From Sulfitobacter aestuariivivens (GTDB lineage: Bacteria > Pseudomonadota > Alphaproteobacteria > Rhodobacterales > Rhodobacteraceae), in NCBI RefSeq assembly GCF_014763045.1, contig NZ_JACTAG010000002.1, positions 1,488,001 through 1,552,000 of the forward strand: a DNA stretch of 64,000 nt. Reading direction: 5' to 3'. The translations under genes and the position numbers were made by a program. Below the pieces are notes generated by a model. It had not been told where the DNA came from. It saw only the letters and a list, made by a program, of their open reading frames with translations, and did no database searches. Positions within the stretch are counted from its first letter, which is position 1. Every line of letters begins with the position of its first letter. This document shows positions 18,031-27,419 of this stretch, in pieces.

Positions 18031-18936
18031 ATGAAAAAAGTTCTCTTCGCTACAACAGCCCTGGTCGCGACCGCCGGCGTTGCAGCAGCAGACGTTACCT
18101 TTGGCGGCTATGGTCGTTTTGGTATCTACTACGATGAGCTGACAGACAGCACAGACATCACTTCTCGTTTCCGCCTGCAGATCGATGCAACAGCTGAAAC
18201 AGACGGTGGCGTGACTGTTGGTGCGCGTGTTCGCATCCAGCAGAACAACACAGACACAGGCGCACACGGTGGCGGCATGGGTCCGACTGCTGGTCCTGCC
18301 GGCACAGGCATCAACGGCGTTCGCTTCTTCGCGCGCTCCGGCGGCTTTGAGCTGGGTGTTGGTAACATCTTCGGCGCTCTGGAATTCATGCCTGGCATGT
18401 ACCCGATCGACCTGGGTCTGACCGGTCTGGGCTATGACTACACAGCCTACAACTTCCGCGCTGACGCGTACTCCTCCGGTGGCAACGGTTCCGCTGGTTC
18501 CAACGGTGTTGAAGTTCTGTACTCCGCTGGTGACCTGAGCGTGCATGTGTCCGCTTCCGACACAAGCGACCGTGTTGCAGCACACATCGCCTACACATGG
18601 AACGGCTGGACATTCGCTCTGGGTGGTCAGGACTCCGACAACGCAGGTGACACCGAGATGGCTGTCTCTGTTGGTGGTTCCTTCGGCCCAGCCGACGTGA
18701 CACTGGCCTATGCCGACAACGGCACCGGCGGTGACCGCATCGTTCTGGCCGGTCGCTTCGACGTTGGCGCAGCCACAAACATCGAAGTCTACTATGCCGA
18801 CGACGAGTTCCTCGATGACTCCTACGGTATCGACTTCAACCACGACCTGGGCGGCGGTGTCTCCCTGCGTGGCGGTGTTGCTTCCCGCTTTGGCGACCGT
18901 ACAGTTGCCGACCTGGGTGTTCGCTTCAACTTCTAA
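18031..18936 (+). CDS. Outer-membrane porin (alphaproteobacterial trimeric porin family)
   Basis: 301 residues with a signal peptide (MKKVLFATTALVATAGVAAA) and mature start DVTFGGYGRFGI. The mature part has alternating beta-strand character and ends RTVADLGVRFNF, with the C-terminal aromatic needed for BAM recognition. It should form a passive diffusion channel. Codon use is skewed to ACA, GGT, TCC and CTG, unlike neighbouring genes and typical of very highly expressed proteins. It is monocistronic, with its own terminator. Confidence 0.93.
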   Translation: MKKVLFATTALVATAGVAAADVTFGGYGRFGIYYDELTDSTDITSRFRLQIDATAETDGGVTVGARVRIQQNNTDTGAHGGGMGPTAGPAGTGINGVRFFARSGGFELGVGNIFGALEFMPGMYPIDLGLTGLGYDYTAYNFRADAYSSGGNGSAGSNGVEVLYSAGDLSVHVSASDTSDRVAAHIAYTWNGWTFALGGQDSDNAGDTEMAVSVGGSFGPADVTLAYADNGTGGDRIVLAGRFDVGAATNIEVYYADDEFLDDSYGIDFNHDLGGGVSLRGGVASRFGDRTVADLGVRFNF

Positions 18937-18959
18937 GTTGATCTGAACTCAGACGATTT

Positions 18960-18991
18960 GGGGCAGGCCTTTGGTCTGCCCCTTTTCTTTT
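18960..18991 (+). terminator. Rho-independent terminator of the porin gene
   Basis: Stem GGGGCAGGCC / GGTCTGCCCC (10 bp, one G-T pair) with a TTT loop, followed by TTTTCTTTT. It lies 23 bp after the porin stop. Confidence 0.93.
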
Positions 18992-19040
18992 GCCCGCAGG
19001 CTTTGTTATCTCCGCGCTACCTGAACCAAGAGGAAACACC

Positions 19041-19703
19041 ATGGGCCTAAGCGAAATTTCCGAGCGCATCGCCAAAGCCGAAGCCGACGCAGGGCGCGCG
19101 TCTGGCAGCGTGACCCTGATCGCCGTCAGCAAAGTGCAGCCCAACGCGCGGGTGCGCAGCGTTTTGCAAGCAGGCCACCGCAGCTTTGGCGAAAACAAGG
19201 TCCAGGAAGCTCAGGGCAAATGGCCCGGCTTTGCGGAAGAGTTTGATGACATCGATCTGCATCTCATCGGCCCGCTGCAATCCAACAAAACCCGCGCCGC
19301 GATGGAGCTGTTTAACGCGATCCATTCGGTGGATCGTCCAAAGCTTGCCAAATCCATCGCCCGTCTCGCGCAGGATATCGGTCACTGCCCTGATCTGTTC
19401 ATCCAGGTCAACACCGGCGAAGAGCCTCAAAAAGCCGGTGTTCTGCCCGGCGAAGCCGACGCTTTCGTGTCAGAGTGCCGTGCGCTGGATCTGCCTGTCA
19501 GGGGATTGATGTGTATCCCGCCGCTGGATGAAGAGCCATCGCTGCATTTCGCGCTTTTGGCCAAGATCGCGGCACGCAATGAGGTGCACGGGCTGTCGAT
19601 GGGCATGAGCAGCGACTTTGAACGCGCCATCGCGCTGGGCGCGACCCATGTTCGAGTGGGGTCCGCAATTTTTGGCGAACGAACACCTTCGGGTCAGGCG
19701 TGA
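19041..19703 (+). CDS. YggS family pyridoxal phosphate homeostasis protein
   Basis: 220 residues from the ATG at 19041, which has AAGAGGAAACACC in front. PLP is expected to bind K31 in LIAVSKVQP; SFGENKVQEAQ, HLIGPLQSNKT, QVNTGEEPQKAG and LSMGMSSDFERAI are diagnostic of the PLPBP/YggS family. It lacks enzyme activity in known members and buffers PLP and amino-acid pools in the cytoplasm. Confidence 0.95.
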   Translation: MGLSEISERIAKAEADAGRASGSVTLIAVSKVQPNARVRSVLQAGHRSFGENKVQEAQGKWPGFAEEFDDIDLHLIGPLQSNKTRAAMELFNAIHSVDRPKLAKSIARLAQDIGHCPDLFIQVNTGEEPQKAGVLPGEADAFVSECRALDLPVRGLMCIPPLDEEPSLHFALLAKIAARNEVHGLSMGMSSDFERAIALGATHVRVGSAIFGERTPSGQA

Positions 19704-19781
19704 TCCAAAGGAGCGCGCTGCGCGCGCACGCCCTTCGGTGATTTGTCGCTTTGTCACTGGTGCCGCGCCGGGCCGGAAACG

Positions 19782-20276
19782 TCAGACCACGATCAGCCTT
19801 GAGCGCGGTGTCAGCGCGCGGGCAATGCGGTGCAGGTGGACCCTGTCCAAAGCGATGCACCCTTCGGTCGGATATCCCGGGCGTCGCCATTGGTGGATAA
19901 AGATCGCTGATCCGCGCCCCGGAACGGCATAGGGCCAGTTCCAGTCCGTCAGAATAATCAGATCATACAGCGGATCGGCACGGCACAGTCTTTCGTGACT
20001 GAAGGGATAAGGGGCCCGGACCATCATGTTGTAGTCTTCGGCCTGCGGATCATCGGACCACAGATCCAGGGGCCCGATGGGCACGGCCCAGGACGTTGGG
20101 GCCGACAGCCGGTCAGGCCGGTACAGCAATCCGACAATGCGATGACTGCCCAGCGGCGTCGCACCATCCCCTTCGCGCTTGCGCTTGTGGACGCCGCCCT
20201 TGCCGATGGTACACGGATACACCTGCCCACGATGGCGCAGACCCTGCCGTGTCAGCACCAGATCGTCCGGTGTCAC
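19782..20276 (-). CDS. L,D-transpeptidase (YkuD) family protein
   Basis: 164 residues. The YkuD catalytic signature [16 protein letters not shown] contains the nucleophilic cysteine near residue 140. [19 protein letters not shown] at the N-terminus is the usual early motif. There is no obvious signal peptide, so export is uncertain. The start overlaps the end of ribA by ATGA. Such enzymes make 3-3 peptidoglycan cross-links or attach proteins to the wall. Confidence 0.87.
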   Translation of the reverse strand: MTPDDLVLTRQGLRHRGQVYPCTIGKGGVHKRKREGDGATPLGSHRIVGLLYRPDRLSAPTSWAVPIGPLDLWSDDPQAEDYNMMVRAPYPFSHERLCRADPLYDLIILTDWNWPYAVPGRGSAIFIHQWRRPGYPTEGCIALDRVHLHRIARALTPRSRLIVV

Positions 20277-21361
20277 AGCAAGTGGCCGGATTTCTTGGCC
20301 TTGGTGGCCAGATAGGCGCTGTTGTGGCGATTCTCACCCACTTTGAGCGGCACGCGTTCGGCGACCTCGATCCCGCTGGCGGTCATCATCTTGACCTTGC
20401 GCGGGTTGTTGGTCAGCAGGCGCACGGCCGAGAACCCCATGGATTTCAGGATATCCGCGCCCAGCCGGAAATCCCGTTCGTCATCCTCAAACCCCAGCCG
20501 ATGATTGGCCTCCACCGTGTCAAACCCCTGATCCTGCAGCGAATAAGCACGCATCTTGTTTGCCAGCCCGATACCGCGGCCCTCTTGGTTGAGGTACAAA
20601 AGCACCCCGTGCCCCTCATCACCCATTTGCGCGAGCGCCGCGCGCAACTGGGGTCCACAGTCGCATTTGAGGCTGCCCATCAGGTCACCGGTAAAGCAGG
20701 CCGAATGCAGTCGCGCCAGCACCGGGGCGGACCGATCAGGGCGCCCTATTTCAATGGCATAATGTTCCTCGCCGCCGTCATCGGGGCGGTAGATGTGCAA
20801 CCGCCCGGCCTCGGACACTTCCATCGGCAGGCGCGCGTTCACGACCGGATGCAGGGGGCTGCGCGCCGTCAGGGCAGGCGTCGCAGCAGCCAGATCCAGC
20901 AGAGTGAGCCCATGCCGGGTGGCGAATTCTGATCCGTCCGGTACCTCCAGCACCAGTGCTGCCGGCAACAACCGCGCCGATTTCACCAGATCAAGCGCGG
21001 CACGATGCGCGTCCGCGTTCCCCCCTCGCGCGCAGGTGAACGGGCCTTTCATGGGCGCGCGCAGATCATCGGCGGGGTCTGCAATGCTTTGCACCCACGC
21101 AGGTGTCGCATCTTCAGGCAGGGCGATGCGCGCCAGATCGCCGTCATAGGCGCGCGCCTTGAGCGTCTGCGCCCGCCGGGCGGTGATGGCCAGAACCGGG
21201 GCGCCCCCAAGGGCCAGCAAATCCGTCAATCGCTGCGCGCTCAGCGTCTCTGCGGCCATCACCAGCGCTGATGGCGCGCCGCAAAGCACAATGGGCACGC
21301 CCATGCGCAGATCGGCCCGCGCGCGCGCCAGTTGTTCGATTATGTCCGGGGCAAGGGTCAT
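20273..21361 (-). CDS. ribA: GTP cyclohydrolase II, N-terminally extended
   Basis: 362 residues. The C-terminal 190 residues are GTP cyclohydrolase II, the first step of riboflavin synthesis: zinc ligands in [19 protein letters not shown], then [17 protein letters not shown] and [10 protein letters not shown]. The N-terminal 150 residues resemble a degraded 3,4-dihydroxy-2-butanone-4-phosphate synthase fold rather than an active RibB. Coupled by ATGA to the downstream L,D-transpeptidase. No other rib gene is in the window. Confidence 0.92.
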   Translation of the reverse strand: MTLAPDIIEQLARARADLRMGVPIVLCGAPSALVMAAETLSAQRLTDLLALGGAPVLAITARRAQTLKARAYDGDLARIALPEDATPAWVQSIADPADDLRAPMKGPFTCARGGNADAHRAALDLVKSARLLPAALVLEVPDGSEFATRHGLTLLDLAAATPALTARSPLHPVVNARLPMEVSEAGRLHIYRPDDGGEEHYAIEIGRPDRSAPVLARLHSACFTGDLMGSLKCDCGPQLRAALAQMGDEGHGVLLYLNQEGRGIGLANKMRAYSLQDQGFDTVEANHRLGFEDDERDFRLGADILKSMGFSAVRLLTNNPRKVKMMTASGIEVAERVPLKVGENRHNSAYLATKAKKSGHLL

Positions 21362-21526
21362 GTGATGTTACAACGCAGCAGTGTCATTGAAAGATATCTA
21401 TGCCAGCCGCACCGGAATTGAAACATTTGACCGCTTTCGCAACACGAGCCCGTGAAACACAGGCCGCAAACCTTGCTGATGGACGTCCCAGATCGCATCT
21501 ATGATCCAACAGCAACGGAGGGCCCC

Positions 21527-22213
21527 ATGGCGCAACTCAAGAAAATCCTGCTTGTCGACGACGATGATGACCTGCGCGAAGCGCTGAGCGAGCAGCTTAT
21601 CATGACCGAGGATTTCGACGTCTTCGAGGCCGCCAACGGGTCTGACGCGATGAGCCGGGCCAAGGAAGCGATCTACGATCTGGTGATTCTCGACGTGGGT
21701 CTGCCGGATACAGACGGGCGCGAGCTGTGTCGCCTGATGCGCAAACAGGGCGTCAAAAGCCCGATCATGATGCTGACCGGCCACGACGGGGACGCCGATA
21801 CCATTCTCGGATTGGATGCAGGCGCCAACGACTATGTTGCAAAGCCTTTCAAGTTTCCGGTCCTGCTGGCCCGTATCCGCGCCCAGTTGCGCCAGCATGA
21901 GCAGTCCGAAGATGCGGTGTTCCAGCTTGGGCCATACACTTTCAAACCCTCCATGAAGATGCTGATCACCGAGGACGAAAAGAAAATCCGCCTGACTGAG
22001 AAAGAGACGAACATCCTCAAGTTTCTCTACCGCTCAAACGATGGCGTCGTCGCACGGGATGTGCTGCTGCACGAGGTTTGGGGGTATAACGCGGGCGTCA
22101 CAACGCACACGCTTGAGACACACATCTACCGCCTTCGCCAGAAAATAGAACCAGAACCGTCAAATGCGCGCCTTCTTGTGACCGAATCTGGCGGTTACAG
22201 ATTAATGGCCTGA
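21527..22213 (+). CDS. OmpR-family response regulator
   Basis: 228 residues. The receiver domain (6-120) has the acidic cluster DDDDD at 11-15, phosphoacceptor D56 in LVILDVGLPD, the LTGHD switch threonine and K in YVAKPF. The C-terminal winged helix (about 135-228) ends with THTLETHIYRLRQKIEPEP. The protein resembles the CenR-type envelope regulators of Alphaproteobacteria, but I cannot confirm orthology. No kinase is adjacent. The ATG at 21527 follows CGGAGGGCCCC. Confidence 0.93.
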   Translation: MAQLKKILLVDDDDDLREALSEQLIMTEDFDVFEAANGSDAMSRAKEAIYDLVILDVGLPDTDGRELCRLMRKQGVKSPIMMLTGHDGDADTILGLDAGANDYVAKPFKFPVLLARIRAQLRQHEQSEDAVFQLGPYTFKPSMKMLITEDEKKIRLTEKETNILKFLYRSNDGVVARDVLLHEVWGYNAGVTTHTLETHIYRLRQKIEPEPSNARLLVTESGGYRLMA

Positions 22214-22333
22214 ACGGCGGAACCATCCCTGGGTTTATGGCGTTCACGCTGTGGTTAACCTGTTCTTCAGGCCCTACCACATCCCAACCCGACTTTTGTG
22301 TCCGGGCATAGACACATACCTCCCTGTTGTACT

Positions 22334-22362
22334 GGGCCGGACTTGTTCCGGCCCCTTTTTTT
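22334..22362 (+). terminator. Rho-independent terminator downstream of the response regulator
   Basis: Stem GGGCCGGA / TCCGGCCC (8 bp) with loop CTTGT, then C and seven T. It is 120 nt after the regulator stop codon, leaving a long 3' untranslated stretch (22214-22333). Confidence 0.9.
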
Positions 22363-22446
22363 CGCACAACCTCTGATGACGTCGCGACGTCGGGCTGGCC
22401 TGTGGCCCGCAGGTACGCCATGCTGCGCCAAATGGAGGAAACGCGC

Positions 22447-23409
22447 ATGAAAAAAGTCATCTATGAAGAATTCGGGAACCCGGCAAAGGTTCTGAAAGTC
22501 ATCGAAGAGCCGTCGCAGGATCTGCAAGAAGGCCAGGTGCGCGTCGAAGTTCTGCGCTCACCGGTCAATCCCTCCGACCTGATCCAGATCGCCGGGGATT
22601 ACGGCATCAAGCCCCCGCTTCCCGCTGTGGCCGGGAACGAAGGACTGGGCCGCATTGTCGAGGGCGAAGGCAAGGGGCAACTGGTGCTCTTGCCGGCAGG
22701 GCAGGGCACATGGGTCACCGAAGTTGTGTGCAATCCGCGCCACTTGGTGCCGATGCCCGATGGCGATCTTGATCAGCTGTCGATGCTGCTGGTCAATCCG
22801 GCCACGGCACATTTGCTTTTGACGGATTTCGTGGACCTCAAGGAAGGGGACTGGGTCATCCAGTCTGCTGCCAATTCTGCGGTCGGTGGCTATCTGGTGC
22901 AACTGGCCAAGGAACGCGGCATCAATGTCGTGAACGTGGTACGCCGCGAAGGGGCGATTGCGGGGCTCAAGAAACTGGGTGCTGACATCGTGCTGATCGA
23001 TGGCCCTGATCTGGCCAAAGAGGTGAAGGCGGCGACCGGCGCCAAGATGAAGCTGGCGATCGATGCAGTAGCAGGTGAAACCTTTGGCCGTCTCGGCGAA
23101 ACGCTGGAGCGTGGCGGCACGCTTGTCAACTATGGCGCAATGTCATTGCAACCCTGCCAGATGGAGGCGGGCGCGATGATCTTCCGCGACATCCGTGTGC
23201 GTGGGTTCTGGTTGATGAACTGGTTCGAAAACGCCTCGAAGGAGGATCGCATGGCCACCTATGCCACGCTGACCAAATCGGTTCTTGGTGGCACGCTCTA
23301 TGCCCCCGTCGACAAACACTTCGGGCTGGACGAGATCAACGAGGCCGCCCGGTATTCCTGGGCTGGCGGGCGTGACGGCAAGGTGATCATCGCACCCAAC
23401 GGGACCTGA
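22447..23409 (+). CDS. Zinc-free MDR oxidoreductase, 2-enoyl thioester reductase-like
   Basis: 320 residues from the ATG at 22447 (GGAGGAAACGCGC in front). MKKVIYEEFGNPAKVLKV and NPSDLIQIAGDYGIKPPLPAVAGNEG resemble mitochondrial trans-2-enoyl-CoA reductase/quinone reductase-type MDR proteins. The cofactor region is QSAANSAVGGYLVQLAKERG. No zinc-binding cysteine cluster is present. Substrate is inferred only; quinone or enoyl-thioester reduction are both possible. Confidence 0.85.
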   Translation: MKKVIYEEFGNPAKVLKVIEEPSQDLQEGQVRVEVLRSPVNPSDLIQIAGDYGIKPPLPAVAGNEGLGRIVEGEGKGQLVLLPAGQGTWVTEVVCNPRHLVPMPDGDLDQLSMLLVNPATAHLLLTDFVDLKEGDWVIQSAANSAVGGYLVQLAKERGINVVNVVRREGAIAGLKKLGADIVLIDGPDLAKEVKAATGAKMKLAIDAVAGETFGRLGETLERGGTLVNYGAMSLQPCQMEAGAMIFRDIRVRGFWLMNWFENASKEDRMATYATLTKSVLGGTLYAPVDKHFGLDEINEAARYSWAGGRDGKVIIAPNGT

Positions 23410-23474
23410 TTTCGCGATGGTGAAACGGCAGATCGAAAGGTAGGGTGCGGACAGACTTTCAAGGAGCCCGCAAC

Positions 23475-24263
23475 ATGCCTTTCTCTCTCGCCACGTGGAA
23501 CATCAATTCGGTGCGTCTGCGCGAACCGCTGGTGCTCAGGATGCTGGCCGAGTATGGCCCGGATGTCCTGTGTTTGCAGGAATGCAAAAGCCCGGTTGAG
23601 AAAATTCCGTTGGAAGGGTTCAAGGCCGCGGGCTACACCCACATGGTCGCGCGCGGGCAAAAGGGCTACAATGGGGTCGCGATCCTGTCCAAACTGCCAA
23701 TCGAAGAAGCCGGGGCCGAAGATTACGCGTCCCTTGGCCACGCCCGCCACATCGCGGGTCGGCTGGAAAACGGCGTGACGATCCACAACTTCTATGTCCC
23801 TGCAGGCGGTGACAAACCCAACCGTGAGATCAACGACAAGTTTGGCCAGAAACTCGACTATCTGACCGAAATGCGCGATGCTTTTCACGCGGACAAGCCG
23901 GAAAAATCCATTCTTGTCGGTGACTTGAACATCGCACCGCGCGAAGATGACGTCTGGGATCACAAGAAACTGCTCAAGGTCGTCAGCCACACGCCGATCG
24001 AGGTCGAGACGATGGCCCAGACACAGGATGCAGGCAATTGGGTCGATATCACCCGGCAGGATATTCCCGATGGCAACCTCTACAGCTGGTGGTCATACCG
24101 ATCCCCCGACTGGGATACCGCCGACAAGGGGCGACGGCTCGATCATATCTGGGCGACACCCGATATTTCCAACGCGGCCCACTCCAGCCACATCCAGCGC
24201 GTGGTGCGCGGATGGGAGCAACCCAGCGACCACGCCCCGGTATTTGCCACATTCGACCTTTGA
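23475..24263 (+). CDS. xth: Exodeoxyribonuclease III
   Basis: 262 residues. AP endonuclease/exonuclease of base-excision repair. Motifs: LATWNINSVRLR (metal Asn), LCLQECKSP (catalytic Glu), GYNGVAILSK, LVGDLNIAP (DxN) and the C-terminal PSDHAPVFATF (Asp-His). The ATG at 23475 is preceded by AAGGAGCCCGCAAC; an earlier in-frame start at 23445 has no support. Confidence 0.95.
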   Translation: MPFSLATWNINSVRLREPLVLRMLAEYGPDVLCLQECKSPVEKIPLEGFKAAGYTHMVARGQKGYNGVAILSKLPIEEAGAEDYASLGHARHIAGRLENGVTIHNFYVPAGGDKPNREINDKFGQKLDYLTEMRDAFHADKPEKSILVGDLNIAPREDDVWDHKKLLKVVSHTPIEVETMAQTQDAGNWVDITRQDIPDGNLYSWWSYRSPDWDTADKGRRLDHIWATPDISNAAHSSHIQRVVRGWEQPSDHAPVFATFDL

Positions 24264-24318
24264 ATTCCCCCGGCGCGCCCTCATATAAGGGCAAACCCGC
24301 ATATCGAGGACAAGCCCC

Positions 24319-25230
24319 ATGGAACTCAATCTAGGCACCGCCCCAGACGCCGACCTGATCAAGGACACCACCGAAGCCACTTTTATGGCCGATGTGATCG
24401 AGGCCTCTCAGACCACGCCCGTCATCGTGGATTTCTGGGCCCCATGGTGCGGCCCGTGCAAGACGCTTGGTCCGATGCTTGAAAGTGCTGTTCAGGCAGC
24501 AAAGGGCGCGGTGAAGATGGTCAAGCTGAACGTGGACGAGGCCCAGATGATTGCGGGTCAGATGCAGATCCAGTCGATCCCGACCGTCTTTGCCTTTTTC
24601 AAGGGCCAGCCCGTCGACGGCTTTCAGGGCGCGCAACCTGAATCGGAAATCAAGGCTTTTGTGGACCGCGTGGTGAAAGCCGCCGGTGGCGAAGCCCCCG
24701 GTGATCAGCTTGCTGATGCCGTGGACGCCGCCGAAGAAATGTTGGCTGAGGGTGCGGCAAGCGACGCGGCACAAACATTTGCCGCCATTCTTGGCGAAGA
24801 CCCCAATCACGCAGGCGCCTATGGCGGCATGGTCCGGGCGCACATCGCGATGGACAACCTCGATCAGGCCGAGGCGCTGTTGAACGGCGCGCCCATCGAA
24901 ATCTCTGAATCGCCTGAATTGGAAGCGGCCCACGCGCAACTGCAACTTGCCCGTCAGGCCGCAGATGCGGGCCCAGTGGCCGAATTGACCGCGGCGGTTG
25001 AGGCCGATCCTCAGAACCAACAGGCCCGATTTGATCTGGCCCAGGCGCTTTATGCCAACGGTGATGCCGAAGGGGCCGTCACCCAACTGCTGGAACTCTT
25101 CCGTCAGGATCGCGAATGGAACGATGGCGCCGCCAAAACCCAGCTTTTCACTATTTTTGACGCGCTCAAGCCCAATGACCCGGTGGTTCTGAACGGACGC
25201 CGTAAATTAAGCTCAATGATATTTGCCTGA
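24319..25230 (+). CDS. Thioredoxin-domain TPR co-chaperone (CnoX/YbbN-like)
   Basis: 303 residues. An N-terminal thioredoxin domain (about 17-125) with an intact WCGPC at 43-47 is followed by TPR-like helices (about 145-300). This architecture is CnoX/YbbN, a holdase that hands clients to GroEL/DnaK under oxidative stress; unlike the E. coli protein, which lacks one cysteine, this one keeps both and may also act as a reductase. It heads a run with a LON-domain protein and a Trm112-like protein. Confidence 0.92.
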   Translation: MELNLGTAPDADLIKDTTEATFMADVIEASQTTPVIVDFWAPWCGPCKTLGPMLESAVQAAKGAVKMVKLNVDEAQMIAGQMQIQSIPTVFAFFKGQPVDGFQGAQPESEIKAFVDRVVKAAGGEAPGDQLADAVDAAEEMLAEGAASDAAQTFAAILGEDPNHAGAYGGMVRAHIAMDNLDQAEALLNGAPIEISESPELEAAHAQLQLARQAADAGPVAELTAAVEADPQNQQARFDLAQALYANGDAEGAVTQLLELFRQDREWNDGAAKTQLFTIFDALKPNDPVVLNGRRKLSSMIFA

Positions 25231-25257
25231 TCGTTCGGGCGCGCTAGGTCAAAGGTC

Positions 25258-25902
25258 ATGATCAAGCCAACCGAACTACCCGACGATATTGCGGTGTTTC
25301 CTTTGGGCGGCGCTCTCCTGCTGCCACGCTCACGGCTGCCGTTGCATATCTTTGAACCCCGATATCTCCAGATGGTCGAGGATGTGCTGAAAACCGACGC
25401 GCGGATCATTGGCATGGTTCAACCAAACCCCCGGCCGGGCCGCGATAGTGCCGGCCTGCATACCATTGGCTGTGCCGGGCGGCTTACCCAGTTTTCCGAA
25501 ACCGAGGACGGCCGGTATATGATCACTCTGGGCGGTGTGTCCCGTTTTCGGGTCGTCAAAGAGATCGAGGGTTTTCAACCCTATCGCCGCTGCACCGTTG
25601 ACTGGAACGGCTTCGAACGTGATCTGGGAAAAGACGAAGAAGACTTCGGGTTCCAGCGCGAATCCTTTCTAAAGCTGCTGGGCCGCTATTTCGATACCCG
25701 CAACCTTTCGGCCGATTGGGACACTCTCAAAGAGGCTGACGACGAACTGCTGATCAACTCGCTTTCCATGATGTTGGAATTCGACGCCGAAGATAAGCAG
25801 GCCCTGCTCGAAGCCCCGTCGCTGGAGACCCGGCGCGAAACACTGGTCACACTGATCGAATATACCCTGCGGGGCGGACAGGAAGAGGGGATCATGCAAT
25901 GA
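25258..25902 (+). CDS. LON peptidase substrate-binding domain protein
   Basis: 214 residues consisting only of the Lon N-terminal (LON/PUA-like) domain: [31 protein letters not shown] at the start and [27 protein letters not shown] in the middle. No ATPase or protease domain follows. Its role is unknown, possibly substrate recognition. Stop overlaps the next ATG (ATGA). Confidence 0.92.
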   Translation: MIKPTELPDDIAVFPLGGALLLPRSRLPLHIFEPRYLQMVEDVLKTDARIIGMVQPNPRPGRDSAGLHTIGCAGRLTQFSETEDGRYMITLGGVSRFRVVKEIEGFQPYRRCTVDWNGFERDLGKDEEDFGFQRESFLKLLGRYFDTRNLSADWDTLKEADDELLINSLSMMLEFDAEDKQALLEAPSLETRRETLVTLIEYTLRGGQEEGIMQ

Positions 25903-26102
25903 CCGATGACACATCGCCACCCGCCAACGAAGTTGTCTTTGATCGCCGCATGCTTGAGGCACTGATCTGTCCGCGCACGCAAGCGACCCTTGAATATGAT
26001 GCAGACCAACAAGAGCTGATTTCAAAGCAGGCAGGGCTTGCCTACCCGATCCGCAACGGAATTCCGGTGATGCTGGAAGACGAAGCGCGGGTGCTCAAGT
26101 AG
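25899..26102 (+). CDS. Trm112 family protein (YcaR-like)
   Basis: 67 residues. [16 protein letters not shown] and [19 protein letters not shown] are diagnostic of the small Trm112/YcaR family, known in eukaryotes as an activator of methyltransferases; the bacterial role is unclear. Only one of the usual zinc-site cysteines remains. Coupled by ATGA to the LON-domain gene. Confidence 0.9.
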   Translation: MTDDTSPPANEVVFDRRMLEALICPRTQATLEYDADQQELISKQAGLAYPIRNGIPVMLEDEARVLK

Positions 26103-26109
26103 CCAACAC

Positions 26110-27336
26110 TCAGATTGGCTTGCCGCGCATCAGCCGTGGCAGATCGCCCGTCAGACCTGCTGCCTCGCGAATAAACCCACGCCGCAAACCCGGCAGCGCA
26201 TTGATCGCGGCCATTCCCACGTCGCGCGCCATGCGCACCAGTGGATTATCGTTGGAAAACAATCGATTGAAGCTATCCGTCGCCAGTGCCAGCGACGCAT
26301 TGTCAAATCGCCGCCACTCCTGATAGCGCGTCAGCGCGGCCTCTGACCCGATGTCTTCACCACGCCGCGCGGCATCTGCGACCACCTCAGCCAGTGCTGC
26401 CACATCCCGCAGGCCCGCGTTCAACCCCTGACCCGCAATCGGGTGCATCCCGTGCGCCGCATCCCCCACCAGTGCGACACGCGCGGCGACCATCTGATGC
26501 GCCAGCGACAGGCCCAGCGGATATGTATAGCGCGCCCCGGCCAGCGAAATTTCCCCCAGAAAGTCCCCGAACCTGGGCCTCAGCACCTCAAGATAGCCCG
26601 CATCATCGAGCGCATGTATGCGCGCGGCATTTCTTTCGGACTCGCTCCACACGATAGACGACCGGTTGCCGGTCAAGGGCAATATCGCCAGCGGCCCGGG
26701 CGGCATGAAGAACTGATGCGCGATCCCGTTGTGGGGCTCTTCATGCTGGATCGCACAGACCAGCGCGGTCTGTGCATAGCGCCATTCAACCCGTTTGATC
26801 CCGGCCCGCGCGCCGGTACCCGTGCCGCGCCCGTCTGCCCCGACCGCAAGGCGCGTGCGCACGGTTTGCCCGTCGTCAAGCGTCAGGGTGATCCCGGCAG
26901 GATCAATGTCCTGTGCAACAACCCTGCGCCCGTTGATCTGCGTGATGCCGTCCGTGTCTTTCGCCGCCTCCAGCAAAGCCCGCCTCAGGTGACGGTCTTC
27001 AACCATCTGACCCATCGGGCCTTCCTCGATCTCGGCGTGATCGAAATGCATGAACATCGGCGATGGCCCTTCGCCTGCGCGTCCATCCGTGACCTTGATT
27101 TCCAGCATCGGCTGGGCGTGCTCAGCGATCCTTTCCCAGACGCCGATCCCCTCAAGCAACCGGGTTGAGGTCAGCGCCAGCGCATAGGACCGCCCGTCAA
27201 AACCCGCGTCCTTGCGCACCGTCACCCCCAGCGCGTCGATCAGGATCACCTTCTGCCCGGCGGTCGCCATTGCAAGCGCCAGCGCAGGCCCGTTCAAACC
27301 GCCACCAACAATGGCAATATCCGCGTCAAAATCCAT
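26110..27336 (-). CDS. FAD-dependent ubiquinone biosynthesis hydroxylase (UbiH/UbiF family)
   Basis: 408 residues from the ATG at 27336. N-terminal FAD motif IAIVGGGLNGPALALAMATAG, middle GADGRGTGTGARAGI, and C-terminal VALVGDAAHGMHPIAGQGLNAGLRD, all standard for the UbiH/UbiF/Coq6 hydroxylases that act on the ubiquinone ring at the membrane. Which ring position is modified cannot be told. A start 21 codons earlier is possible but less family-like. Convergent with the Trm112-like gene with 7 bp between them. Confidence 0.9.
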   Translation of the reverse strand: MDFDADIAIVGGGLNGPALALAMATAGQKVILIDALGVTVRKDAGFDGRSYALALTSTRLLEGIGVWERIAEHAQPMLEIKVTDGRAGEGPSPMFMHFDHAEIEEGPMGQMVEDRHLRRALLEAAKDTDGITQINGRRVVAQDIDPAGITLTLDDGQTVRTRLAVGADGRGTGTGARAGIKRVEWRYAQTALVCAIQHEEPHNGIAHQFFMPPGPLAILPLTGNRSSIVWSESERNAARIHALDDAGYLEVLRPRFGDFLGEISLAGARYTYPLGLSLAHQMVAARVALVGDAAHGMHPIAGQGLNAGLRDVAALAEVVADAARRGEDIGSEAALTRYQEWRRFDNASLALATDSFNRLFSNDNPLVRMARDVGMAAINALPGLRRGFIREAAGLTGDLPRLMRGKPI

Positions 27337-27419
27337 GTGGCAGATATGGGGCGGCAGGCAGGGATTGTCCATGTGCCCAAGCGTCGCTACCGTCACCAAA
27401 GATCAAGGGGGATGCATCC

